A stretch of DNA of 64,000 nucleotides from Megamerina dolium (lineage: Eukaryota > Arthropoda > Insecta > Diptera > Megamerinidae). Under the pieces are notes generated by a model. That model did not search any database. It was not told where the DNA came from and saw only the letters and a list, made by a program, of their open reading frames with translations. The stretch's first letter is position 1. The number at the start of each line of letters is the position of its first letter. The stretch lies in NCBI GenBank assembly GCA_963854835.1, contig OY978525.1:23025253-23089252 (forward strand), in the 5' to 3' direction. The translations under genes were made by a program, and so were the position numbers. Shown here one piece after another: positions 14,626 through 28,580 of the stretch.

Positions 14626-15855
14626 ATATTTGGACGGAAATCTTGTGGCAAAAGAAATAATTGGAGTCGGCTATAGATTTTACCGCTCTAGAGAATTCAA
14701 ACGTGTTGCGACCGAGTCAAATACGTATAGAAATATGTATCATGTCTTGTTTGACAATGTATTTATTGGCTATAAACTGAGTACATGGTATGTTGTCATT
14801 TCGGTTGTCAAAAATTCTCTTCGGCCATTCGAATCGTTACAATATTAGTTTACAATAAGTTCACCTTGCTCGAAGAATTATTTGAAAAAAAAAAATACCA
14901 AACTAAATAAATGATACATCATTTTGTAGCTAATATTATCATCTGTCAAATGTCATAGGGAATTGCCAGCTGCAACTTTATTTGCACGAAACTCCCTTTA
15001 GCGTAAAAATGTCTTGGACATACATTACGATATCCATCAAAAGAGTACATTTTTCATAAAAATATATGAATACTTCTTTCCTGATCATTACTAAGATTTT
15101 CTCACTGGGGACATCATCATCATCACAGGAGTATAAGCACCACATTGACTCTGTGATAATTGTGAGAAATTATGAGTGACCGTGAGAGAGAAAGAGAGCG
15201 AGAACAAGTGAGAGGGTTTGAAAAAAAGCGATTTATTATTCCAAAAGCACAGAAACACTCCAGCACAGTATACACAATGTTTTGATTAAATAAATTTCGT
15301 AATTATAAATTATTTAGTGATGTTGATCATGATGACGATGAGATCACATCAAATAATATACTATATACACACATATACAAAATTTAAAAAAAATGGTAAC
15401 TGAAAACGATCGATTACACACTTCACTTAGCAATTGTTTTGGTTTTCATATTTTGGCTAAACTTAATAATTCACTGTAATTATATAAATATTTGTACTAA
15501 AGTTAATTGTTAATTGATAAATTTTCAAATAAATTTGTATGCAAAATTTTTAATAATTGAACTCTGCTACTTTAACAACTTCCGATACGCTGCGCCATTA
15601 ACATTACTTATAATATTCGTATACAATTTGCGATACGCGCTTATTACAGCTGTCAACCACAATGGCATTCTGGTGGTCAACTATTATTTATTTTTCAATT
15701 TCATTTAATATGTTTGTTGTTGTTCTCTTGATAACAAATTGTCTTCTAAGTGGTTTCTGCTTTCTTCATGTATTTTCACACTCACTCACTTATTAAAAAC
15801 TAAAAACGAACAACCAGCCAACCAACCGACCGACAGACCGACTGATGGAACGATA

Positions 15856-15857
<2 letters not shown>

Positions 15858-15941
<84 letters not shown>
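15858..15941. repeat. (TA)n microsatellite, about 42 units
   Basis: An uninterrupted alternation of T and A over about 84 bp. Alternating Tyr-Ile open frames on both strands are artefacts of it. Confidence 0.97.
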
Positions 15942-15944
<3 letters not shown>

Positions 15945-18276
15945 CAACGTATTCCGATGCAATGAGGAAGGGACACGACCAAAACGCGTACACATGAACG
16001 CACACATGAGAAGATATGTTAAGAGCTAACCAACACCGCATCAGCATCGTCATACCGCATCGAACAACACACAAATGTGCGGGCGCCCACACGCTTGTTA
16101 ACGACCGAACTGACTCTACTCATCGCTTGTGACTGTAGTGCGAGTACCCCTACATAGTGTGGTGCACAACACATGGAGAGCCAGAAAATGAGAGATGCGA
16201 GAGCTAGAACGAGCGAAGGTATGACGATGTAAATAGATGGATAGGCACATTGCTAGGCGGCGGTGGGGTAACCATAAACGATAATTGAGTCAAACGCCCA
16301 ATCGGCGAAGTTGTTCGATACAACTCGTATAAGCAATAGGTGGAATACATATAGGAACGATGCATAATTTTTGAACACGTCGTCGTCAAAGAAAATTTGC
16401 ATTGAAGATTGCTTTTTATTTTTTTCCCAAGAATGTGTATAATTTTTTTTTTCACTTTGATTTTATCCTTTTCGCACCAAGTAAATATCTTCCTTTTTAT
16501 AGTATAGCTATTCGTTGTACCATAAAATAATCAAATGAAAAAAAAAATACACAACAATCACCATTCACAAAATAATCACTTCTTTCTGCATTGCTCTATT
16601 TTTTTCTAAATATACATATTATAGCAACAATAATAGTAAATGTGTTGCTACTGCTGCTTCTTCTACGAACACACCGTGGTGTCACTAAGTAATGTGTAGT
16701 ATCGAGAATCACATACACACTCACACATAAACACAACGACACAAGACAACACATTCGTTTATCCGCCCCAAAAATTTGACAAGGACACGTCGACGTTTAC
16801 GAAAGGACTAAATTTAAAATTTCATTTGAACAACAACACACCACTATGCATAATACACCATGCAATACCAAAGCATCATACACTTGCACACACACACACA
16901 CACACAAACCCTCTTTCATATATATTTCAAAAGAAGAATATTTCACACATACCCACACGCACCCATAAATGTGTGCGTGATGCGTTTATATATGAAAACG
17001 TAACTTCGAGTCAAACTTATGAACTGAATGGGGGAGAGAAACAAAGAAGACGAAAAAAAAATAACCTAAAGGAAGTAGAGATGAGTGACAGCGGCAACGG
17101 CAACCGAGTTGAATTTATATGAGTGAATAGCATCAGACGACGACAGGAAGTGTTAGGGTTGGTTTGTGGTACGTATATAAGTACAATTTTACACTGTAAA
17201 GAAACGTTTGTAATATGTTATAGAAAAAGGCGTGTCATTTCTTAGGCAAATCATAAATATATGTGGACATTTCGTGATTTTGTGAAATAAAATCAATATT
17301 TTATATGGCAACTAAGCTTATTTATGAACGAAATGGCTTCAAATTTTACATGGATCTTTAATTTGGTAAAAATATAACTTTCCAAACATTTCCAAATGAT
17401 GCATTAAAAAATAATCGTACCTTCCAAACAAATTTGCCGATTTTTCTTCAAGAAAATTAAAAATCGTATGGAGACTAGGTTTATTTATATTCGAATTAAT
17501 TCCAAATTTTATATAAAGCAAATTTTTGTTGAAAAAATACAACTCTAAAAGTTTCAGAATGAAAGCTTCCAATTTTTATTTAAAAAATTACAATTCTGTA
17601 ATTATACAGAATAGGTTTATTAATGAACGGAATAAGGTGCAATTTTTCGTGGAGCATTTTTTTTAGGTGAATATAAAATGATTACAATTTCAGAATAATG
17701 AATTGAAAAATAATGGCATCTTCCATACAAATTTGTTATAAACATGAGTATTTTATGGGGGCCTTATGTTTATTTATGGACTCAATTTCTTCAAATTTTG
17801 TGTGTAGTATTATTTTATTCCACAAATAAGATTCTCATATAGTTTTATTAAAAATAGTTAATAAGCTTAAGCTGAGTCCAATCAGTTTCTGAGAAAAAGC
17901 TTTCTAGACAAATTTTGCACAAAATCACTATCAAACCTAGCAAAATTTTTATTATAACTCAAATTAAGTAGAAATTACCTGCCTCACTATTTCGTGTCAA
18001 ATTTATATTACCCAACTTTTCTTTTCTTCATCATCTATAGCCTACTTACTTAAAATATGCTTAAAATTCAAAAGCATTAAAATTTATTAACAAATATTTT
18101 TTTCCCAGTGTGCAATTTTGTTAGAAAATTCAATTGATTTGGAGCAACAACAACAACAATAATAACGGTAGTATAACCGCAAAAGGATATGTTACATGGT
18201 GCATGTGTTGGTCACCGACACAATAATGTCAATCTCCACCCCTTGACATGCAATCATAATACTCTCTATATGAGTT

Positions 18277-18301
18277 TCTCTCTCTCTCTCTCTCTCTCTC
18301 T
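18277..18301. repeat. (TC)n microsatellite
   Basis: About 12 TC units. A similar tract lies at 26,514-26,539. Confidence 0.95.
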
Positions 18302-21300
18302 TGCTCTATCTTCTCTATCAATTATAAACGAATTTCTCTCAATTTTATATACCAAAACATTCAGTATTATTATGTATTGTTGCAACGTCATGTATATTGC
18401 ATTTTCTTTAAGTTGTACTCATTCATTTCTAAATTTCAATGTTCTATGCATAACTATCATTCTCTTTTTCTACAATTTTCTCTCGCTCTCTATTGAATGC
18501 TCTCTATCAACGCACAAATACAATACTAATTTCCTTTGCTGCCTCTGTTAGTTCATACAACGTTATGTTATGAGAGCGTATGATGAAGTTGCCAGATTAC
18601 TGTAAATTGACGATAATAAAATTTGATGAAAATTATGCACTTTTAATTTATTTTGTCATTAAATTGGTTTACAAGGGAAAAAATATATAATATCGTGCAG
18701 TACATTTATACCTCACTTTACGCCCTCCTGGAAAAGTTGGCAGTAAAGCAAAAATATGAGAGAGAAGAAGAGAAATCAATTATTAATAAAAACCTATACA
18801 AATTTAATTGAAGCTAATCCAAGTTTTTATAAAAAAATTTTCGTGTTTGTCACAAAACATTATTTTACAGGTTTATTACACAGCTCTTTCAAAAACAATT
18901 TCACAGCACATTTCTATTGTCAAATAGATTGTCAACTATTTGCCAAAAAAGAACAAATGTTTGACCTTATGAAATAGGTTTGGTCAAACTAGTATTAGAA
19001 CCAGGACAAAGGCCAATTAAATTAATATTATCTGTGTTCTTAAAAGCCGATGACACTTTAGAAAGAAATGAGGCAAAAAAATAATTGGCAACCCACTCTC
19101 AGATTCTGAAAAAAATGTATAAGAATAATTGCAAAATACCAGCATCTTATAAAATGTGCAAACGTAATTCAAAGTAGTATGAAAGGAAATGTATAATAAA
19201 TGGAAAAGCAAATGTAAAGCAAAATATGTAATAACAAAGTCTGGACTCAAAATATCACCTAAATTAATATTATTAGCTTTTAACTTTATGTAGGTATAAT
19301 CAACGTATCACCGTGTACTTCATTTCTTAAATTGCATTAATATAAAGTATAATTCTGCAATGGAAGAGAAGCTCGGCCAAATTGCTTATAATTGCCAACT
19401 TTTCAATTTTTTAATTATTTATAATCAGCTTTTTGAAAGTCATAGGATTTCTGACAATTTTTTATTTTACTTCCATTTAAAATTTTAGCCTAAGCCACAA
19501 TTCACACTTCCAAATATATGAGTAGATAATTGATATACCTGTATTTTATTTTAGATACACCAACAAATCACCATTTAAGATTTTTAAGTCATTCAAATTG
19601 CAATGGCCTCATCTTATATGCATTTGCATCATCTTTAATACACAGAAACAATAAGATCATGTGTGTGGAACAGAAAGGAACAGAGGGAGATGGAGAGAGA
19701 GAGAGAAAGAGAGCGCCGGAAAGAGAGAAAAGACTAAAATATATAAGGCAATATGTATAACATATTTATGCTGGTTGAAATTTCTTTAATACTCAACCCA
19801 GTATCAGACAAAAATAAAAAAATAAAAATGTATTGTACGTGCAGCAAAATGAGCATCATCATCAACAACAGTACAATTGTTAAACCTCCACTAGAACAAC
19901 TATTACTACTACTACACAATACAATACAGCAACAACTGTGAAACCAAGCTGTCAAATAAAAAGAGGATAATTTTGACTGCAGTCTATACAATTCCCTCAT
20001 CACACACACACACACACACACACATCGTTCATACATGCTTACACAATGCCAATGCAACCGCCACAGTACATAAATATGACCATCTTATTGTGATATCCTT
20101 CCTTTTTATGCTGCAGAGCATTTGACTGTTAACCAAATAATGTTGCCAGACAGTTGTAAAATTTCTTGACTTTCTACTAAGCTTGTAAATATATTTATTA
20201 CAACAGAATCTGGTAGCATTCAATACTGCCATTGCTTCTACTGCTGCTTCTGTTACTGCTCCAGTTGATATGTAGCAAGCAGCAGCGATGTGTATGCATA
20301 TGTCAGTGTGTGTATGCACTACTTCCGATTCTTCTTCCTTTTTTTTTTTTTGTCGACTTCCACAATGATTATGTACATGAATTTATGTACATTTGTACAT
20401 AAATACTTTAACAACAACAACAACAACAACAAGCAATTCAATAGTGGTTTGTCATTGGTAGTGTTGTGTATGGCTAGATGAAATGTTCTGACATTTCTAT
20501 ATACACGCCCAGTGAGAAAGTAAGAATATTCCCATTATCAATATTAACTAAAGAATTTGTGGATAAAAATTTGCATGCTCTGGTATGCAATAAAGTTATG
20601 AATCAAGCATACAAATCTTATTCTCATTCTCATTGTCATGTGACGAATTTATACATTACATCGGAAACGAAAAGGTAATGAAAGAAATTTAAGTAAAATG
20701 ACGAGCACAAAAATTAGCTGAATTAATTGGAAGATAATTCAGAAAATGAATATTAATTTTATACCGTTAAAATTCATCATTTAAAATTCGTTCTACATAA
20801 ACCTCCATATTCCGCCTAGGGCAACCACATTTCGCATGTGAAATTCATTTTACAATAAGTGAAAATTTTCGTAAGAAATGGACAAGCGACGATTGACTTA
20901 ATTTAGCTTCCATACAAAGCCCTGACATTTTTTAACTTTTAATCGCCATAACTTATGTGGTCTCTCGTCTAGGACAACCATATTGGGGACGTAAGAATAG
21001 TTGAATAATTTTATTGCGCTGAATGATATTGCTCTTAAAACTAAGTTCTAAAAAACTACCTTTGCTTATCATTTTCCCATTGGGTTGTTGAGTCGAGAAG
21101 TGACATGTATAAAGGACAATGATGACGATGACGACAACGACTACTATGGTATACGGGTTATGTAGCCAGTGGCAACACTGATACGGCAACACGCACGTAC
21201 ATATAAGAATATAATAAAGGCAAAATAGATATGTAACGGCATAGTCAAACACAGCGGGAGTGTATCTTGTCGGAAAAGTATATATATCATTTGTCAATAT

Positions 21301-22799
21301 GTTCGTTTTGTGCATCGAACCGGTGGGAAAGAAAAGGAATAAAAAATACATAATCATAGATGGGATAAAGCAACAAACAGACATCCAGACAGATGGGCAA
21401 TCGGTCGATCAGTCGGTTGATGGGTCGATAGACTCAATTCGTCCTAATATGAAGATGGTATATCGTACATATGCTCAAAAACTGACTAGTTGACTGGCAA
21501 TACACCTCTAGGCAATAGTCATAGTCATATATGTAGGTATATGTATGAGAAAATAAGAAGGCTCGATAGCTGTGGGCTATTGTTTTTGTTAAATTCGGGT
21601 TGTGTACATGCACGTGGCATTATGGTTAATTGGGGTTTAAGATCCAGGAATTATTGCACTGCTGAACATCATATGTGTTCATGTGAGTGAACGCTTTATA
21701 CATACACTCACTATGACCATATGTACGTACATATGTACATAAATATCATACTCATACACAGTAGCTTTAACAATCCATCCAATCATCTATTATGGAAATC
21801 TCCTTTATGTATTCGTGCTCGATGTGTCGTTCACATACATATGTATATATCGTATGTGCAAGTATGAAGAATGGGGTTGCGGCGTTGTGCGTATTAAGTG
21901 CGTTGCTGATATGAGTATTATTACTGTTGTTGTTGTTGTTGTTGTTAAAAAGGAATTTATTTGGATTGGTATCTGGTAAGATATTGTATCATAAACATTC
22001 TCATGGAATACCTTAGTCATAGAGGGATACTCTGCAGTTGCAATTTTACTCTATCTCTTAACTCTCGAAATGTGAGAAATTGAGTTAAAAGAAAGAAAGT
22101 CTCCATTCCAATGACAAAAATTGTAACACGAATATTATGTACTCATGCGCTCATTGACTCCCTTCAAACATTTAACAACTACGACACTGTTGACACTAAC
22201 ATGAATGCCATGAACACAAAACACACGATAGTCGTATGTTTGTAACCAAATACGACAATGACTAAATGAAAGATTATATGGATTTGATGCATATTGCGCA
22301 TTTAGGCGCTTTCAAAACATTTTATTACCGTATAATGAGGATATTTATATGTGGCATGTGCCACCATCACAGTCATAAAACCCATCAAATATATATGGTA
22401 TGTGTATGGTGTTGAAGGCTAACATACATACGTAAAGCAGCAAAATTTAACCAAGTGGAAATTACAAGTGTTACTGTGTTGGTATTCACATAGTTAATGA
22501 ATTATAATAATTATGTATGTGGTGGTATATATTTGTTCTTAGTAGTAGTAGTAGTTAGTTAAGTTAGATATCCTTAAAAACCTCAAGTACATAATATGGT
22601 ATATTATGCTATGTATTTCTTAATTTGTTCAGATTAAAGATAATTTTATACAATACTTTAAGGTTATGATGGTACTTTTACATAGATACGCTAGTAGATT
22701 CTCGTTTTCGCTGAGTGCACACGTAAATTAACACTCACTGAAGCATGCAATAATTCTTATTCAGTTAATAACGCGCGCCATCAAGGGTTATGTACGGAA

Positions 22800-23010
22800 A
22801 TTAGATAGACTTGAGATGGGAGTCTCTAATATTGGCACTCAAAACACACTTAAAAGAGGCATAACCAAACAAGCCTTGTTGAAATTAGAACAATTAATAA
22901 CCAAAGACCGAAAATATGTCATCAGTAACTTCTGCCCAAATTAGAAAACCTGCAGCCGAAATGGGCATCTCGCACAACACCTACTGTCGAAGTTGCTAAC
23001 AACCGATGAA
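22800..23010 (+). pseudogene. Possible transposase N-terminal (helix-turn-helix) remnant
   Basis: In one frame SAQIRKPAAEMGISHNT (about 22,930-22,985) resembles the RKxAxExGISHxT helix-turn-helix of Tc1/mariner-type transposases. It is preceded by KQALLKLEQLITKDRKYV in another frame. No downstream catalytic block was found. The evidence is one short motif, so this is tentative. Confidence 0.4.
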
Positions 23011-25019
23011 TAGAAAAAATAGCAATAATTTTCGCTGAAAATGTTCTACTCTATGGAGCGGGAGGTTGAGGGCGGTGGATAAACCAACCCCCGAAATTGA
23101 CTAATTGACTTCATAGAACGAATTACCTTTCACGGCATTATTTCCCAGACAGCCAGTGAATCTATTTTAATAACATTTAACAATAAATCAATTTTGTAGG
23201 GGAGCCCGTCTAAGGGATGCAAATTTTACTTTCAAAAACACCAATTTTTTCGGGTAGCCCATCTTAATGATGGAACTAGGCGATAAGAAAGTTCAGAAAA
23301 AAATGTTTTATGAGATTAAAAATATAATGACAGTCAGCAGTCCCACTTTTTACCTTCATTCAAAGTACAAAAAGTAAAGAAAATAAACGAGATAATCTAT
23401 AAAAGAATATTATCACTGTGATGATAATTTTTTAAACTCTTACTACTTTTAAGTACATACTAATAACATTACTTAAAAAAAATGAAAATAAAGCATTTTT
23501 GAAAAAGTTTTAAGCTTCAGTTAATAATACGTTCTAATGTCAGCAGAAAAAACTTTTTGAAAGAAAAACATCCGGTGATAAAAACAATAATCTACAACAT
23601 TCATGCATATATGCATGCATGCAACATAAGAATATCCTGTGTGATATGATGACTAAGAAAGAATTATAAAAGCTTTGTACAATATATGTGTATATTGTGA
23701 ATAAGCACAGCACAAACAAGACAACATAATCATAATAATGCAAAACGCTACAGAAAAAAAAAGAAATAAAATATTATATTAAATGAAATAAAAGGAAAAT
23801 TTTCTACAATTTGTAGAAAATATCAGCAACATCAACAAGCACAGAGTCCGAAAGATATAACAATTCGACTCTATTCGATTCAAATCAAAATGTCGACAAT
23901 AAACATCATCATGGTCCATCATACAGACACATAAGTATATAACATCATATTGTATTGATGTCTTCCTTGAATTTGTATCTATTTGTGAGTATGAGTTACT
24001 ATGTATATCAACATCCAGTCTAACTGAGTAGCTTTATACACAAGGCATATGTATAAGGATAGTTTGAAAAATAACCGATACCATCTTCACAAAAATTAAC
24101 TATGTACATATTTGTTTCGTTTTGAAAAGAAGAAAAAGAGCTTCGTTAAAAGTACAAATTGAAAATTATTCTTCCCACTTCTTTCTATCTTGCCTATATT
24201 ATGGAATTAGTGCAAATTCAAAAGATTACTCTGAAATTTATTTTATTTACTTCAACATCAACCAAGATATTTCTATTCAACACATATTCTCATATGGCAT
24301 TTTCAAACTTTTCTACTCCCATGTCATACTAACGGATGGCAGAAAATATTACAACTTCGTAAGAATTTGTAAACATAGATAAAAGTATGCATGCTGTTTT
24401 TTGCGTTTTACTACCTACATTTTAAAAAGCCACACATAGGATGTAAAGAATAATAATTTCTTGCCACAACAACAGCGGCAAAAGAATACACTACATTGTG
24501 TGCGGTGAGAATGTGGTGTTGCATGGTTTTGTTGCTTATTTAGTTAAAAGTTTATTTATTCATCGCCACCATACTTACTACATATGTAGATACATACCTA
24601 TACATACCGTCACAACTAGTGTGGTTAGGTAGTCAATAGAAACACACACAGACACATACCTACATATCTTTCGAAATTGTGGTCAAGGCGTAAAGGGTAT
24701 TGTACTAAATAATAGATACAATGTATGTATCACAATGGAATAATAACAACAACTACTACAACAAACATTCACACAACACAAGCACACAAGTGTATCCAGG
24801 ACAAACACATACGTACGTGTCTGAAATGTACTCGTACAAGTGTGTACTGTAAAAAACACATCAATAGAAACAACCTCAGTCATCTATACAGGTGAGGAGA
24901 GTGAGCAAAGGTGATATTGTAGAGCATACATGGGAGTGTAAGTATCATTGAAGTGAGTCAACAGAGCAGCGAATGTTAACAGCTGTAGAAGTCTGGATAG
25001 GGCAAAAAATAGCGAAGCT
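23011..25019. other. Non-coding, AT-rich
   Basis: No gene seen. 23,040-23,300 faintly resembles family C (GGGAGCCCGTCTAAGGGATG). The remainder shows nothing recognisable. Confidence 0.45.
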
Positions 25020-25400
25020 TAGATATACGATACCACACTACACTATGCAATAAAATATTTTTGTATGGAAGGTAGGCATAATCCATCTGAAGCGTAATGC
25101 ATCCTTTTTCGAACAAAAATATTATTTTCGCATCAAATATTATTGTTCCAAGTGAAATAATACCCAAAATTATGGCGAAATAGAGATACAAATAATTCAT
25201 GACTTTCTATGGCAGATACATTAAGAAGTAGGCGAGGTTGCGAGCCTATTACTACCGACAATATATTTATACGTGTCAAATAGTGTTGTCCTCTGCGAAA
25301 GTCTACCTAAGTTTCAAGTGTAAGAGATTTTGTGACCCTGTTTGGAAGCTAGAAGAAACAGTGGTCGTGGTTGGACTATTTCTTGAGAAATAATTATTAT
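25020..25400 (+). repeat. Family B/A mixed fragment
   Basis: TTTGTATGGAAGGTAGGCAT (25,058), ATGGCAGATACATTAAGAAG then TAGGCGAGG (25,209), and GGAAGCTAGAAGAAACAGTG (25,345). Too decayed to count monomers. Confidence 0.6.
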
Positions 25401-25649
25401 TCCAAATATGATTGTCCTAAATAGAAAATTAAATGAGTTATATGTAACGGGTGAACTTTTTAAAAATTAACGGGAAAGTCTCGTCCATTGCTCCTTGTCG
25501 TCATGGTAGTTGTCCTATCATGTCCATTTTTAATAGCTACCATGCCGCCCTTGGATCAAAAGTAAGTCAAGCGAAATTTTTTGGAATTATCTGAGCATTT
25601 GTTTAAGTTATCGTGCATAATCACAAGATAATATACAGACGGACATGTT

Positions 25650-25850
25650 TAAACCGACTACCGTAAGTCGTAAGTCGTTCGGCTGAGACGACAACTTTAA
25701 TATTGAAATCATCGTGCAATAACAATATGCTATGGAAAAGCTTCTTAAAGAGCTCTGCAATAAATCTCAGAAAGAGTAATGTGACAAAAGTCCTGTTATT
25801 CGGAACCACCTAGTCTAAATAGGTTCCTTCTAATAATGTCGACATTTAAC
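25650..25850 (+). mobile_element. SINE fragment, strongly diverged
   Basis: It contains CTATGGAAAAGCTTCTTAAA, GAGCTCTGCAATAAATCTCA, a CCTGTTATTCGGAACC word and AATAGGTTCCTTCTAATA in the order of the SINE body. The GTAAGTCGTTCGGCTGAGAC upstream may be the decayed B box region. A further scrap of the 3' end (GGAAGAGAAGCTCGGCCAA) occurs alone at about 19362-19381. Confidence 0.6.
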
Positions 25851-27451
25851 AAGCACAGAGAAGCTCAAGAGCAAGCTCAGTGATATCACAATGGACCTTT
25901 TTGGCCTAAGTGTGCCCTCTCATGGTGATGGTATCTCAAAGAGGACAGCCATAATAGTCAACTAAACCAACCAAGCTTTATATTTATGGTTCTACAATAT
26001 GAAGTACCCGGCCTGACGCAACTCTAAGAACAACAACAACCACAATAAACAAGTGTTGTCAGCAAGTATGTTCATACAAGTAAACACATGCTTACATAGA
26101 AAAACATAGAAGAGCACACACCCACACACACACACACCCCAACCAATCTACAAATACACTAGTGACTGAAAAACACCATCTGCATCATTAGTGTATGATG
26201 ATAACAACTATGTACAAAAACAACAACAACAAATTTTACAACTACAAATCAAGCAAAGTATATAGTCGGAGTATACTTTCGTGCAAATACGACTATGCAC
26301 TCCACGCATCTCTCACACAAATATGCATTATACTTCCTCTTCTTCTTACTGCATCCACACTGCCCCTTCACACTGTGTTGTGCCATATAGCCGATCTAAT
26401 ATTAAATATTTGAGTGTTCGTTTAACATGTAATATTCGTGTAGTTTCGCATACACTTTTATAAAATTTCTTCACTTTTTTTATTCTCACTTTCTTTCTCA
26501 GTATGTATTTTTCTTTCTCTCTCTCTCTCTCTCTCTCTCCCTATTACTCCCTGCTGCATTTGTACTCTGTACGCCAAGTGCAGTCAAGTCAAGTATATAT
26601 AGCGGTAGTCACTAAGCGTGACATTAAGACAAACACAGAGTTGCATTTTTCACCATTCACCCACACAGTGATTCATCATACTTCACAGTATACAGTTCAT
26701 AAATCGACTTACAGTTGTTTCTACGCTTAGAGCAGAAATTAAAGAGAGAAAGGAATATAAAGCATCCTCTAGGTAGTAATAATAGCAGCAACAAAAATCA
26801 TCATATACATACAAAACAATACATACCTTTAGACATGAAGTACTACCTACATGGTGACTTATGCTGTGTATAGAACAAGTAAAGTGCGTACTAAACATAA
26901 TAAAATTGTGCTCGTAAACAAAGTGGTTGACAAAAAAAAAAAAAAAAAAAATTAAACAAAATTGAATAAACAACAACAAATCCTTTAAACAAGGCTCCAC
27001 CTCACATGTACACACATTGCCACCATTAATAAACACCAACCACTATTATCGTCTTAAATGAAACAATAAAATGATGATTATTATAATGATGGCTTGTTGG
27101 TTTGGCACTTAAATGCGAGCTGGTTAATGGTCACATACATGCATATCATACGAATCTCTCTGTATAATATCTATGTACATGGTGAAAGCCAATTTATTAT
27201 GTGAAATTGAAAGAGATATAGAGAAAGAATGCCCATTGGATGACAAAGTGCGTATATATGTATATAGTATTCAGTAGTTCTGTGTATGAGGGTCAATCGT
27301 AAGTAAGCTCCCTTTAATATTGTCATATATTAATTATGTTAACAAGAAGTTTTTCCTCCCATACATAAAAACACACACACACGCAGAGAGACGCATAGAA
27401 ACACATATATATGTAAATGCCTACAAACACTTCATCCATCATTCTTTTATC
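25851..27451. other. Non-coding, AT-rich
   Basis: No gene seen. A CT microsatellite at 26,514 and an A-run of about 19 at 26,932. Nothing else recognised. Confidence 0.5.
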
Positions 27452-27565
27452 GTCATGAACCTTCACAGCGGAGGTCTTGGTATTTGTGTGTATCCCTATG
27501 TCAACCTTGCCCTGGCGGCAGTCAGCTGCTGCTCCTGCTGTTGTTGCCAAAAGAAGGTTCATGAC
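27452..27565. repeat. GC-rich 114-bp segment with perfect 13-bp inverted ends
   Basis: It begins GTCATGAACCTTC and ends GAAGGTTCATGAC, exact reverse complements. The interior is far GC-richer than the surroundings and has GCCCTGGCGGCAGTCAGC and CTGCTGCTCCTGCTG. Both strands read open but neither reading is recognisable. It could be a short foldback element, a structured RNA or a regulatory element. Confidence 0.7.
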
Positions 27566-27754
27566 ATTTTGACATATTTGTTATTGTTGTTGTTTTTCAG
27601 CTTATCATATAACAGCTTGTGTACTCATTCTAGAGATGTATAAAATGGATTTATTTAATAAATACAAAACAAGCGTGTCCTTAGAAAGTGTCCCATGAAA
27701 AACTATTATTATTTAAAAAATTGAGATATCATAACTTCACAGCGGCAGATACAG

Positions 27755-28580
27755 GCATACTTCGAACAAATAGGCATGGTTACCCTCTGATATGCGGGGC
27801 TTCAGTCCTATAACTTTCCATGGTCGTGCGCAAAGTGCTGTTGGACACATATTTTTGTATGAATGATAGGCGTGGTTTTCGTCCGATTTCGCCAAGTTTC
27901 GATTAAGTCTATTAATTAGTATATTTAATAGTGACTATCAGTGAAAGCAGGCATACAGAAATATGAACTTGTATGGAAAGTAGGCGTGATTTATATCTTT
28001 TTTAGCCCATTTTCAAATATCTTGATCAATATAATCGTAGATATCAAATTTCAGCTTGATAGCTTTATGTTTTCCTGCGTTAAATGTGAAAACAAACATT
28101 CAACAACATGTTTCCGTATGAAAAGTAGGCGTGGTTTTTATCCAATTACGCCCATTTTCGAATATGTCAATTCTCTGATCAGAGTGTAACATTATATAGC
28201 CAGTTATAGTTCGGTAGCTTTATATTTTCATGCGTAACATGTAAATAACGTATTCAAGAACATACTTTTCTACTGTAAGTAGGCATGGATTTTATCAAAT
28301 TACCCCCATTTTTTAATAAATTAATTTTGTAATAATAATTACTTTGCATACCAAATTTTATTGAGATAGTTATATACTTTCGTGCGTAAACTGAGAAAAT
28401 ATACATTCAAGAACACACTTCTGTATGGAAGGTAGAAGTAGTTTTTATTCGATGTCTTCCATTAACGTACTCATTCGTTCGTTGGTGAAAATAATCATAT
28501 GTGCAAATTTTCAGCTCGATCGCTTTATAATTATGGCAGTTATCGTAAGCACAAACGACCAGATGCGGTCAACTCAACTA
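27755..28580 (+). repeat. Family A array, about six diverged monomers plus tail
   Basis: Cores at about 27,768, 27,866, 27,975, 28,123, 28,278 and 28,430, with CCAATTACGCCCATTTTCGA-like followers. The tail GGCAGTTATCGTAAGCACA is at 28,534. Open frames across it are by-products of the monomer. Confidence 0.8.

Larger units (their letters stand above)
14626..22799. other. Non-coding, AT-rich with many microsatellites
   Basis: No gene seen. TA, TC, CA and CAA tracts are listed separately. A patch at 15,950-16,340 is richer in CG dinucleotides than its flanks, without a recognisable frame or promoter motif. Confidence 0.5.

Noticed and set aside
15739..16029. Open frames on both strands with alternating Tyr-Ile
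   Set aside because: They translate the (TA)n microsatellite.
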